Source of the DNA: Clostridia bacterium
Lineage (GTDB): Bacteria > Bacillota > Clostridia > Christensenellales > Borkfalkiaceae
Reading direction: 5' to 3'
DNA: 64,000 bases
NCBI GenBank assembly: GCA_900770945.1
Contig: CAAGME010000006.1
Span: forward strand, 1-64,000
Below are positions 44,554 to 53,986 of this stretch, piece after piece; position 1 is the first letter of the stretch, and each line of letters begins with the position of its first letter. The translations under genes and the position numbers were made by a program. The notes beneath the pieces are model-generated. The model was not told where the DNA came from and made no database searches. It worked only from the letters and a program-made list of their open reading frames with translations.

Positions 44554-47500
44554 ATGAAAAGGAAAGGAATGAACAAATTCTTAAAACTCGGTATTCACTG
44601 CGTATGCGCGATTGTCTTAATCGTCGCGGTGATAGTGACTAACGTGATTTTAAAACCGATGGAAGAACAAATTTCTTCTTTCTTGTCTCAACCGATTGTA
44701 GACGAAGAGGCGTTGGCTGTAAGCAGCGCGTCCGGGCAAAAGCTTTCGGAAAGAATTGTCGAGGAAGGCGCGGTAATGTTCAAAAACGAAAACGACGTGC
44801 TTCCTTTAGACTATTCTAAGGACAAAAAAGTCAACGTGTTCGGGTGGAGGTCGGTCGACTGGATTCACGGCTCGGTCGGTCCTAACGCTTCGGGCGGCGT
44901 CGCGCCGGAAACGGGCGATTATTCGACGAACATAGGGCTTTTAAAGGCGTTGAAAAACTACGGTATTTCATATAATACCCGTTTGCAGGCTATGTATGAA
45001 AGTTATCACGAACCCGATAACGCTTTGCCGGGATTCGGCAACCCGCATATATCTAACTTCTTGCCGTTAGTCGAGCCGGATATAAACAATAAAAGTTATT
45101 ATTCGGACGAACTTTTAGAGTATAGCAAGAGCTTTTCCGACGTGGCGATAGTCGTTATAGGGCGCATGGCGGGCGAGGGTATGAACGCTTCTTCATCTTC
45201 TCAATCAAAGCGAGGCGACGGAAACACGGACGATTCGACGAGGCATTATCTCGAAATCTCGACCGAGGAAGAAAACCTTTTAAAATACGTAGGCGCAAAT
45301 TACGAAAAGGTCATAGTTCTTCTTTCGGTTGCCAATCAGTTCGAATGCGGATTTTTGAACACTATACCCGGTATAGATTCTTGCCTTTACATAGGCTTTA
45401 CCGGCACGCGCGGCGTAAACGCTTTGCCTAAGGTTTTATACGGCGAAGTATCTCCTTCCGGTCACGCGGTGGATACGTTTGCTTACGACTTATGGACTAA
45501 CCCCGCAAACGTGTACGGCGGCGCAAGCTACCTCGATTACGGTCGCGGCTACACCGATTACGTGGAAAACATTTACGTCGGTTATAAGTGGTACGAAACG
45601 GCGGACGCGGAAGGGTTCTGGAAAGATTATAAGAACGAGAAAGACGCGCCGGGCAAGACCGGGTACGAAGCCGTAGTTCAGTTCCCGTTCGGGTACGGAT
45701 TAAGCTACAACACGTATTCGTGGGAAGTAGCGGAAATTTCCGTTGCGCCCGAAAGCGAAATAACCGATTCGACAAAGATAAACATAACGATAAACGTTAC
45801 GAACAACGGCAAAGTCCCCGGGAGAGAAGTAATTCAGGCGTACGTCACTCCGCCGTACACCCCGGGCGGAATAGAAAAATCTTCGGTTGCCTTTTGCTCC
45901 ATTGCGAAAACCGAGATAATTCAGCCGGGAACGACCGTCCCCGTGTCGATTACCGTGGACGCGTACGACTTTTTATCATACGATTGTTACGATAAAAACG
46001 GCGACGGACACAAAGGTTACGAATTGGAAGCGGGAAGTTACGAACTTAAACTCATGACCGACGCTCATAACGTAAAGAAAGTAACGTATAACTCCGCGGA
46101 GCAAGACGGCGCGTTTAAGTACAACGTTGCAAAAACAATTAACGTAGACAAAGACCCCGTTACGAATCAGACGGTTAAAAACCTTTTCACCGGCGCGGAC
46201 GCGGTTGACGCAAGCCCCATCGACGCGGGCGAAAAGGACGGAACTTATCCCGTTGAAATCGGCTGGTTTTCAAGAGCCGGGAAAGACGGAAAATGCGCGT
46301 TCCCCGCACAAGAGGGCTGGAAGCAGGAAAGAAGAAACGCCAACCCCGCCTCTAAGCGCGACCCCGCTTCGAGCGTAGGTAAGGTTTGGACGGACTGGGC
46401 GAACGCTACGACCGACGAATTCGGCAACGAAGTTTCGACCGAAAAGCCGACTTGGGGCGTAAATAAAGGCTTGAAGGTAACGACGGAAAATAAGATAAAC
46501 GAGCTCGGCAAAAAGTTAGGCGCGGACTACAACGCGCCCGAATGGGAAGATTTGCTCAACCAGCTCTCCATGACCGAAGTAGTTACGCTTTTTAACGGCT
46601 ATTACGGCTCTAAGGCGATTTCGTCCGTCGGCAAACCGTGGCTTGCGGACTACGACGGACCCGCGCAAATGAAAGGCTTCACTTCGGCTCCTCGCGGAAC
46701 GGGTTATCCTACAATGACCGTTGTGGCGGCAACGTTCAACCCGAATCTTGCGTATGAATTCGGTCAGTCTTACGGTAAAGACATGATAAGCGTCGGCGTG
46801 TACGGAGTCTGGGGCTGGGCTATGGATACGCACAGAACGGCTTGGTTCGGGCGTAACCACGAATCCCCGTCCGAGGACGGCGTTCTTGCCGGTATAATAA
46901 TATCCAACGCCGTCAAGGGTTTGAGTACCACGGGCAGATATTGCTTCATCAAGCACTTTGCTCTTTACGGCTCGGGCAATCAGCACAGATTTTTAACAGA
47001 ACAGAACTTGCGTGAAAATTATCTGCGCGGGTTCAGAATGGCTTTTGTGGACGGCGAAGCTCTCGGTTGCATGACGACCTATCAGGGCGTAGGCGCGGAG
47101 AACTCCGAAACGACGCGCGCGCTTCTCGTGGGTGTACTTCGCAACGAATGGCAGTTCAAGGGCGCGGTTACGACCGACGCTCACGGAACAAATCAATATG
47201 CGGACGGCTTGTTCTATTCGGGCGGTAACTTCGGTATGGGTAACTCGCTCGGCAAAGCTACATACGAGGGTATAGGCGCGCTCAAATACGATTCTGCTTC
47301 CTCTGCAAGAGTACAGAACAGATTGAGAGAAAGCGCGAAGCAAGTTCTTTATATGTGGCTGCACGCCGACTATTGCGCGGACGGCTACAACGAATACGCA
47401 AAGCTTTTATCCGATATGGAAAAAGGCACGGTAGACAAAGAACAGTACATTGCTAAAAACCCCGAAAAGTGGGCGGAATATCAAAAGAAGTATCCGGTAT

Positions 47501-47688
47501 CTTCCGCAAACAGCGTTAGCTCCACCTCGTCTATAAATACATGGGAATGGTATCCCGTATTTTTAAAGGTGGCTTCCGTAACGGTATATATTCTGTGCGG
47601 AATGTGGATTGCACTCGCTTTAATCGGTTGTTTTGCAAAGGGTAAGCAAAAGCCCGCTATAGAGGGCGAGAACGGAGGTAACGAATAA
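44554..47688 (+). CDS. Membrane-anchored GH3 glycosidase with reversed domain order (pair 2)
   Basis: This 1044-residue protein is closely similar to the one at 38416 (MKRKGMNKFLKLGIHCVCAIV at the N-terminus). It has membrane segments at about 10-35 and about 1005-1030. The order is sandwich (VEEGAVMFKNENDVLPL; AGEGMNASSSS), FnIII (QFPFGYGLSYNTYSW ... FLSYDCYDKNGDGHKGYELE) and TIM barrel (IKHFALYGSGNQHRF; nucleophile D875 in AVTTDAHG). An extra segment of about 40 residues (YAKLLSDMEKGTVDKEQ) sits before the C-terminal helix. Pair 2 looks like a duplication of pair 1 followed by divergence. Confidence 0.9.
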   Translation: MKRKGMNKFLKLGIHCVCAIVLIVAVIVTNVILKPMEEQISSFLSQPIVDEEALAVSSASGQKLSERIVEEGAVMFKNENDVLPLDYSKDKKVNVFGWRSVDWIHGSVGPNASGGVAPETGDYSTNIGLLKALKNYGISYNTRLQAMYESYHEPDNALPGFGNPHISNFLPLVEPDINNKSYYSDELLEYSKSFSDVAIVVIGRMAGEGMNASSSSQSKRGDGNTDDSTRHYLEISTEEENLLKYVGANYEKVIVLLSVANQFECGFLNTIPGIDSCLYIGFTGTRGVNALPKVLYGEVSPSGHAVDTFAYDLWTNPANVYGGASYLDYGRGYTDYVENIYVGYKWYETADAEGFWKDYKNEKDAPGKTGYEAVVQFPFGYGLSYNTYSWEVAEISVAPESEITDSTKINITINVTNNGKVPGREVIQAYVTPPYTPGGIEKSSVAFCSIAKTEIIQPGTTVPVSITVDAYDFLSYDCYDKNGDGHKGYELEAGSYELKLMTDAHNVKKVTYNSAEQDGAFKYNVAKTINVDKDPVTNQTVKNLFTGADAVDASPIDAGEKDGTYPVEIGWFSRAGKDGKCAFPAQEGWKQERRNANPASKRDPASSVGKVWTDWANATTDEFGNEVSTEKPTWGVNKGLKVTTENKINELGKKLGADYNAPEWEDLLNQLSMTEVVTLFNGYYGSKAISSVGKPWLADYDGPAQMKGFTSAPRGTGYPTMTVVAATFNPNLAYEFGQSYGKDMISVGVYGVWGWAMDTHRTAWFGRNHESPSEDGVLAGIIISNAVKGLSTTGRYCFIKHFALYGSGNQHRFLTEQNLRENYLRGFRMAFVDGEALGCMTTYQGVGAENSETTRALLVGVLRNEWQFKGAVTTDAHGTNQYADGLFYSGGNFGMGNSLGKATYEGIGALKYDSASSARVQNRLRESAKQVLYMWLHADYCADGYNEYAKLLSDMEKGTVDKEQYIAKNPEKWAEYQKKYPVSSANSVSSTSSINTWEWYPVFLKVASVTVYILCGMWIALALIGCFAKGKQKPAIEGENGGNE

Positions 47689-50600
47689 TGGAATTCTTAA
47701 ACAAAACGATAGAAGTTTTAAAGAGTAAAAAATTCCTTAGAATTTTCACCGTGGCATTAAGCTTAGTGTTGATAGGCGTTTTTGCGCTGGTAACGATACT
47801 TTCCTCGTACATTCCGTGGAAAGAATATTACGACAAAGCCGTTGCGGAAAAAGAACGCCAAAAATACCTCAATTCCTTGCCGTTTGAATTTTTGGGAATA
47901 AGCATGGAATTGTCGGACGGCGTTAAGTACTACACCGACGGCAGAGCCGACCCTAAAACAACGGATTTTGAAGTAACGGCGCACTTTACCGAAAAGGGTA
48001 AGGACACCGACACTATTTTGGGCGGAGACGAATTCACGATAGAAGTGCCGGAAACGTTCGCCGAAAAAGGCGGCACGATAAAGGCAAGCTATACTTATCA
48101 GCCCGAAGACAAAAAAGACGACAAGGGCGAAACGGTTACGCCCGAGCCTATCACGAAAACGGCTACGTTGGACGTATCGCTTACGAAAGTTGTTTTATCT
48201 AAGCTCGAACTCTCCGAAAAGCCGTACAGGGTACACTATTCCGATTCAATGACGTTCGACCCCGAGGGTATCAGACTCAACGCGACCTACAATAACGGCG
48301 ACGTCATCAATCTCGAAGCGAAAGACATTAAGGTGCAGGGCGGCGGCAAGCTTACCGCGGACGCTAAAGCCGTGAAAGTAAGCTACGAACTCGGCGGCGT
48401 ATCGCTCGATTGCGACGTTCCCGTTACCGTTCAGTCGGCGGCAACGTTCAGCGAAGGCAACGTTATAAAGCTCGAAACGGAAGGCGAAGTTTCGCTTAAT
48501 AACGGCGCGGACGTTTCTACCGCGGAGCCTACCGTCCGCGCAACGTACGACACGGGTAACAGGCTTATCATCGGCAAAGACAAATATGTGGTTAAAGGCA
48601 ACGTCAAGAACGCTTCGTTCGAAAAGAACTGCATTTTAACGGTGTCGTATAAGGACAACGAAAGCGTTTCCTGCAAGACCGCCGCTGCCGTCGTTTCCGA
48701 ATTCGAAAGCGAAAACGGCGAAACGACGACGATTGCGGGCGGAACGAAAAAGACGGTTACGGACGCAAACGGCGCACAAGTCGGCGTTACGGAAGCTTTC
48801 AAAAAGGGAAATACGATCGGCTTTAACATATCGGCTTCGGCAATCAACAAAGGTCAGCTTGCGTTAAGGCTTGCGAACAACTCTTCTTCGGCTGTTAAGC
48901 TTGCAAGCATAATGTCTTTGAGCGTGAACGGCAGAAAGATACCGATTGACGCAAGGCTTACCCTTGCCGCTAACTCGGGTGCGACTAAGTACAGCTTTGA
49001 AACGCTGACTATCGCGACCCCGCTTTTAAAGGCGCAAAGCAACAGCGTTACGATAACTTTTGAAGCGGACGCCGACGTCGCTTTCGATTTGGCGGAATAT
49101 TCGACCAAGTACGACGGAGTTTTCTATTCGTCGATGGACGAATACATCACTCAATGCTTAATTAAAGGAATAACGCCGCAGCTTGTCGTTTCGATGTCGA
49201 GCGACTGGCAGGAAGCCTATACCACAAACGGCAACTATTTGCACGGCATGTGTTCGGACGGTAAAAATTATTACGTAGCCCGCACGACCTTTGGCACCGA
49301 GCGCGCGATAAAGATAACCAAGCACGACGTTGAAACGGGCAAAATAATAGCGGAAAGCCCCTTGACCGAAGCAAAGAGCAACGAAACTTACGCTTCTTGC
49401 GCATATATCGACGGAAAAATAGTCGCGTTCTATTCGGACGGCACCTTTGTTGCGATAAACAGCGACTTAAAGGGCAATTGGGAAAGTTTTGACGGCTTCA
49501 AGTTTAAAGACGAGAGTGAAGAAAACGCAATCGATTTTACGGGTAAACCGGTAAAGGACGTTTTCTATAACGGCGCGCTTCAAAAATACTCGGTGTTTAT
49601 AGATAATCAGGTATACATTTTCAATAAAGAAATGGTGCTTGAAGCTAAGTTCAGCCCCGCAAGAGACGTCAGAATGCGTATGAGCGGCAGTACCGATTAT
49701 ATCTACGTTTCCACTTCCGCGGACGGCAAATATCAGCCGAACATTCAGATTTACGACTGGACGGGAACAAAGGTCGGCACGGCGGTTATACCCAACACGC
49801 AACAAGTAATGGACGAAGGCGTTGTGAACGCCGGTTCGCACATAGACCTTGCCCATGTCAACAGCCAGGGCATTGTTACCATGAACGACAGTTGGTACAT
49901 TTCCTTCTCTTGCTGGCAGCAAATCGAAGCCGGAATAGGCGACAGAGGTTGCGTAATCAAGGTCGATTATCCGCAGATTTCCGACGACTTGGATATGGTT
50001 TTCAGCGTGGGCGAATATTACGATATCGCCGTTGACCAAGGAAAAACTCTTAGCGCAACGCCTTCGGCTCTTAAGCTTATAGAAAAATCCGGCTGGTCGA
50101 TGGACGGCGTATCCGACGGAACGTTCGTCTACTATACGAACAACACGGGCGGTAACGGCGTAACTGCAGTTTATAAGTATAACCCGTTGACGGACGAAAT
50201 AGTTGCACGTTCGGAGCAAAACACTCATAATACCTCGGGTGATAACTCCAAGGCGTTCATAAAGGACGGCAAGGTCTGCTATATCGCCGGCGGCAATGTA
50301 TATTCGTGCAAACTCGACGAATTCGTAAACAAATGCAAGTTTACTTCGGACTCGTCCTTTGCGGAAATCAACACGTTCGGCACGGCTTTTGCCGCCGCTT
50401 GGAACGACGTTGTCGGGCGTTACGCGATAATCGCCGAAGGAAAGCTCAATATTCTTTCGGATAGCGGCGTAAAAATCGCAACGGACATTTCGGTGGAACA
50501 CGCAAAATCCGTCACTTCCGACGACAAGTACGTTTACGTCGTTCGTTCCGCAAACAAGTGGGACAACAGCCCCGTTGAAATTTACACGTGGGACGGCGTA

Positions 50601-50789
50601 AAAGTAGGCACTCTCGCAGTAAGCGGATACAATTCCAACGCTACGCTTGCCGCGGCAACCTGGTTTAACGTTCAGGGCGTATACATGCACAACGGCAAAC
50701 TCTATTGCGTTGTCGCGGGCGACCAGATAGGTTTTAACATCGTATCGGTCAATATCGATTTGAGCGGCATAACCGGAATAAAAAAATAA
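47688..50789 (+). CDS. Membrane protein with Ig-like domains and C-terminal beta-propeller (pair 2)
   Basis: This 1033-residue protein is a paralogue of the one at 41433, with the same layout: N-terminal membrane anchor (about 15-40), Ig-like repeats (FEFLGISMELSDGVKYYTDG; YRVHYSDSMTFDPEG), a beta-sandwich (about 355-475) and a propeller (LHGMCSDGKNYYVARTT; WSMDGVSDGTFVYYTNN; VTSDDKYVYVV). Its ATG overlaps the stop of the GH3 gene (TAATG), so the two are translationally coupled and probably made in equal amounts, which supports a physical GH3-propeller complex. Confidence 0.78.
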   Translation: MEFLNKTIEVLKSKKFLRIFTVALSLVLIGVFALVTILSSYIPWKEYYDKAVAEKERQKYLNSLPFEFLGISMELSDGVKYYTDGRADPKTTDFEVTAHFTEKGKDTDTILGGDEFTIEVPETFAEKGGTIKASYTYQPEDKKDDKGETVTPEPITKTATLDVSLTKVVLSKLELSEKPYRVHYSDSMTFDPEGIRLNATYNNGDVINLEAKDIKVQGGGKLTADAKAVKVSYELGGVSLDCDVPVTVQSAATFSEGNVIKLETEGEVSLNNGADVSTAEPTVRATYDTGNRLIIGKDKYVVKGNVKNASFEKNCILTVSYKDNESVSCKTAAAVVSEFESENGETTTIAGGTKKTVTDANGAQVGVTEAFKKGNTIGFNISASAINKGQLALRLANNSSSAVKLASIMSLSVNGRKIPIDARLTLAANSGATKYSFETLTIATPLLKAQSNSVTITFEADADVAFDLAEYSTKYDGVFYSSMDEYITQCLIKGITPQLVVSMSSDWQEAYTTNGNYLHGMCSDGKNYYVARTTFGTERAIKITKHDVETGKIIAESPLTEAKSNETYASCAYIDGKIVAFYSDGTFVAINSDLKGNWESFDGFKFKDESEENAIDFTGKPVKDVFYNGALQKYSVFIDNQVYIFNKEMVLEAKFSPARDVRMRMSGSTDYIYVSTSADGKYQPNIQIYDWTGTKVGTAVIPNTQQVMDEGVVNAGSHIDLAHVNSQGIVTMNDSWYISFSCWQQIEAGIGDRGCVIKVDYPQISDDLDMVFSVGEYYDIAVDQGKTLSATPSALKLIEKSGWSMDGVSDGTFVYYTNNTGGNGVTAVYKYNPLTDEIVARSEQNTHNTSGDNSKAFIKDGKVCYIAGGNVYSCKLDEFVNKCKFTSDSSFAEINTFGTAFAAAWNDVVGRYAIIAEGKLNILSDSGVKIATDISVEHAKSVTSDDKYVYVVRSANKWDNSPVEIYTWDGVKVGTLAVSGYNSNATLAAATWFNVQGVYMHNGKLYCVVAGDQIGFNIVSVNIDLSGITGIKK

Positions 50790-50798
50790 GCTATAAGC

Positions 50799-50829
50799 CC
50801 CGAGGCGGGGGGGAAACTTTCGCCTCGGG
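50799..50829 (+). repeat. GC-rich intra-operon hairpin, copy 2
   Basis: CCCGAGGCG (50799-50807) pairs with CGCCTCGGG (50821-50829) around a G-rich loop. It matches the hairpin at 44497-44526 and stands at the same place, directly after a propeller gene. Confidence 0.65.
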
Positions 50830-50865
50830 CAAAAAGCATATAAAAAAAACTTAAGGAGGTTTTTT

Positions 50866-51027
50866 ATGGAAGTGAACAAGACTCTTTACGTTCCCGCCGA
50901 AACGGAAATTTTAAAATTCGATTCGCAAACGGACGTAATAAGGACTTCGACCGTCGAAACGCAAGTCAACGGTTGGGCTAACCCATGGATAACATGGACC
51001 GATTACAACGGAGGAGACAACCAATGA
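50866..51027 (+). CDS. Short peptide with VIRTS motif preceding an exported protein
   Basis: This is a 53-residue peptide beginning MEVNKTLYVPAETEILKFD, with DVIRTSTVETQVNGW in the middle and a Trp/Asn/Gly-rich end (WITWTDYNGGDNQ). AAGGAGG is ideally placed. Its stop overlaps the start of the next gene (ATGA), so translation is coupled. It shares the MEV.K start and the VI.TS core with the peptide at 26280, which stands before a protein with the same N-terminal module. No signal peptide is seen. Function unknown; a companion, leader or signalling peptide is possible. Confidence 0.72.
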   Translation: MEVNKTLYVPAETEILKFDSQTDVIRTSTVETQVNGWANPWITWTDYNGGDNQ

Positions 51028-53693
51028 AATTAAAGAAATTGCTTTTATTCTCTTTGTCGCTCGTGTTCGCGCTTTCGCTAACTTTCGGGCTTGGCGGCGC
51101 GTTTAAAGCTTTTGCCGCAAACGGCGAAACCGGACCAAAGTTGTTCACGGGCGCGCGCGTCACGCTGACGGAAGATATCGTGACTAAGTTCGAATACACC
51201 GCCCCCGCAGGCTACACTTCGGCTTCGTATACCTTTACTTATATGGGTGAAACTACGGAAGCTAAGACGGCTACGATAAAAGAGGGCGAAAACACAATCG
51301 AATTTGCCGAGGCAAACCCCGCAAGGATAGGCGAAACGATAACCGCAAACCTGACGCTCACCGGCAAAGGCAAAGAGCCTGTCACCGATACTTGCGAATT
51401 TTCGGTTGCGGACTATCTCGGCACGCTCCTCACCGCCGCCCCGAGTACGTTTACAGAAATAAAAACGCAGGAACAGTACGTTGCAATGCGTACCTTAGCG
51501 GCAAACCTCGTCAATTACTCGGCTAAAACTCAGGAATATATCGGTCTTGCCGATACTTCTTCCGCGCTGTTGACGACGGAAACGGTCAAGAACTTTGTCG
51601 GCTCCGTTGAACCGAACGGCACAGACGCAGCCGTCGGCGCGCTTGCAAACGACGCTAAGTACGGCTTTTTGGGCGCAAGCCTTTTGCTTGACGGCAGAGT
51701 AAGCGTTTGCTTCTACTTCGTCGCAGAAAGCACGGAAAATCTGACCCTTGAAATAGCCTTTGACGGCGGCTCCACGACAAAATTAACGGAAATCATTGCT
51801 GCACCCGAAATCGCTGTTAAGGAGGGCGTAACGGCTTATAAAGCCGTTTTAGAGGGTATCTCCGCAATCGATATGGACAAAAAGTTTACGGCTAAGCTTT
51901 TGTCGGGCGAAACGGTTGTCGGCAACGAAGTAACTTATTCCGTCAAGTCGTATGCGCACGCGATGCTTTCGAGCAGCAACGCAAAAATGAAGTCGCTCGC
52001 CACCGCGATTTACAACTACGGCTTATCGGCAAAGAGCTATAATGATGTTATGATAAAATATCAGCAAATAGATATCGAATCTGTCGGCGAGATAGTTGAT
52101 TTTTGTAGATATAATATGACGGCTGAAAACGTAACAAACGGTTGGAACGCGAACACTGCGGGGCTTGCTATCAATGCGGTGCAGAAAAACGGATGGGTTT
52201 ATTCGGTAAGAAAAACATACGATAACACAAAAGGATATCTTATCAGATATGATTATAAGACGAATAAACAAGTAGCCGTTTCTAAAGAAGTAATCGCTTC
52301 CGATATACAAGTAGGGACGGAAACCGCGGCGATATTCACCTACGGCGATAAAGTTTATCTTTACAACAAAAAACAAGGAAAATGGTTGAGTTTACCGCTC
52401 TTATTCAACACGGGTGACGAATTGACTCCCGTAAGCACTTTACCTATAAATCTCGGGGGGTATGCAACGAATTTCGAAAACATTCACGTCTTTGAAGACC
52501 TCGGTTTAGTTGCCGTGTATGTAGACGGAAAAATAGTCATACTTAAAGACGGAGTAGTTCAAAACACTTATACGGTTTCTAAGGCAGAAAAAAACCGTAT
52601 GGGTGGCGGTAAAAACGGATACTTGTATTATACGGCGAATTATAATTACAATAAGACTCCCGAACAACTCGCAGAACTTGAAAATAATACGCTATCCCCT
52701 AAGGTTAATGTTATAAATATCAAAACCGGCGATATAAATACCATCTTATTACCAAACGCCTTAGCAAAGGATGATAATAGGTTTGCTGTTTCCGGTATAT
52801 TCGAGCTTGACGGTAAACTGTTCTATACCTTGTTTACTTGGAACGGTGAAATGAGATCGTGTATGCAATCCGTCAGTTTTTCAATCGAACAGAGATTGGA
52901 TTCGCCGCATAAGGGAATAGATGAAGTGATTTCCGAAGGCGGTACATTAACAAACGTCAAAGCAAAGGCTGCTAATATCGGCGGTACCGTGAAAGGCGTT
53001 GTTACCGACGGCACGTACTTGTATATGGCGAACTGCACTACCACCGGAAAAGTGAAAATCTTGAAAACAACCAAAGACGGTACGGTGTTTGGTAAAACCG
53101 CGGAATTTGATAACGGTGTAGTTGCAAGTGAAGAAAACGCCGCTTTTAACGATAAAACATATCTTTTGTATAAAGACGGTTACGTTTACGCCTATGGTGC
53201 GAGACTCGGAACTAAGGTTTATAGAGTAAAAGCATCCGATATAACGGCGGACGGAACTTGTGAAGTTGCGGAAACAACCGAACTTGTATTCAAAGCAGAG
53301 GACGGCACAACGGCAATTGCCGTTCATGCAATGGCTTACGACGAGAAAAACGACCGCTATGCCATACGTAGCGACTCAACGCTTTATCTTGTAGACGGAA
53401 AGACTATGCAAGCTTACAAGACAGTTTCCGATGCTGTTGGCGGTACGCAAGTCGGCGTTGCCGTTGACGGAAAATACGTTTATGCGCTTTACGAAAAAAC
53501 CGGCGGACTTGCGTTTGTTGTTTACGACTGGTCGGGCAATAAAGTTAAAAACGTAGCTGTTGCCGGATTCATAGGGGATGAACCGAATGTGGCAAATATT
53601 CCGTCCATGGTTATCTACGGCGGAAGAGCTTATATCTTTGCTAAGCCTTGGCAAGGTACTTACGGCAACAACGTTTTCATTTACGTTTGGTAA
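51024..53693 (+). CDS. Exported protein: Clostridial N-terminal module plus beta-propeller
   Basis: This is an 889-residue secreted protein with signal peptide (AFKAFA-ANG, about 30). Residues about 35-345 form the module shared with 26436: a beta domain, FSVADYLGTLLTAAP...MRTLAANLVNYSAKTQEY and VTYSVKSYAHAMLSS...LATAIYNYGLSAKSY. Residues about 360-889 form a propeller (WVYSVRKTYDN, VGTETAAIFTYGDKVYLYN, LVAVYVDGKIVILKDG, VAVDGKYVYALYEK). I chose ATG 51024 because it overlaps the peptide stop and begins the signal peptide. From about 52030 to 53200 the DNA is clearly more AT-rich than the first third, suggesting a recent domain exchange. Confidence 0.8.
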   Translation: MKLKKLLLFSLSLVFALSLTFGLGGAFKAFAANGETGPKLFTGARVTLTEDIVTKFEYTAPAGYTSASYTFTYMGETTEAKTATIKEGENTIEFAEANPARIGETITANLTLTGKGKEPVTDTCEFSVADYLGTLLTAAPSTFTEIKTQEQYVAMRTLAANLVNYSAKTQEYIGLADTSSALLTTETVKNFVGSVEPNGTDAAVGALANDAKYGFLGASLLLDGRVSVCFYFVAESTENLTLEIAFDGGSTTKLTEIIAAPEIAVKEGVTAYKAVLEGISAIDMDKKFTAKLLSGETVVGNEVTYSVKSYAHAMLSSSNAKMKSLATAIYNYGLSAKSYNDVMIKYQQIDIESVGEIVDFCRYNMTAENVTNGWNANTAGLAINAVQKNGWVYSVRKTYDNTKGYLIRYDYKTNKQVAVSKEVIASDIQVGTETAAIFTYGDKVYLYNKKQGKWLSLPLLFNTGDELTPVSTLPINLGGYATNFENIHVFEDLGLVAVYVDGKIVILKDGVVQNTYTVSKAEKNRMGGGKNGYLYYTANYNYNKTPEQLAELENNTLSPKVNVINIKTGDINTILLPNALAKDDNRFAVSGIFELDGKLFYTLFTWNGEMRSCMQSVSFSIEQRLDSPHKGIDEVISEGGTLTNVKAKAANIGGTVKGVVTDGTYLYMANCTTTGKVKILKTTKDGTVFGKTAEFDNGVVASEENAAFNDKTYLLYKDGYVYAYGARLGTKVYRVKASDITADGTCEVAETTELVFKAEDGTTAIAVHAMAYDEKNDRYAIRSDSTLYLVDGKTMQAYKTVSDAVGGTQVGVAVDGKYVYALYEKTGGLAFVVYDWSGNKVKNVAVAGFIGDEPNVANIPSMVIYGGRAYIFAKPWQGTYGNNVFIYVW

Positions 53694-53734
53694 GGTAAAG
53701 GCTAAGCAAAACTCAATAAAACAGATTGTTTTTG

Positions 53735-53769
53735 CGCCGCTTGCGGATTTTCCGCAAGCGGCGATTTTC
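53735..53769 (+). terminator. Strong terminator at the end of the glycosidase island
   Basis: CGCCGCTTGCGGA (53735-53747) and its exact complement (53751-53763) flank the loop TTT, followed by ATTTTCT. Confidence 0.85.
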
Positions 53770-53986
53770 TCTATAAAACCCTATTTACACAAAAATTCGG
53801 TAAAAAGTGTGTAAAAAATCACACTTTTTACTAAAAAAACGTGATTTTGTTGACTTTGAGGGAACAACATACATTCTTAAATATTTTTTTCAAACGGCTA
53901 AAGCTCAAAAACATTGACTTTAATTCTCGGAGCATGATAAAATATAGAGGACAAATTTTAACATTATTTTCCAAGAGGGTAGTTTT

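Noticed and set aside
49467..50879. 470-codon open frame on the minus strand, and similarly 42354-43577 (407 codons)
   Set aside because: Both lie opposite the propeller genes, have biased composition (many Arg, Phe, Tyr, Val), no ribosome site and no recognisable domain. They are mirror frames of well-supported genes.
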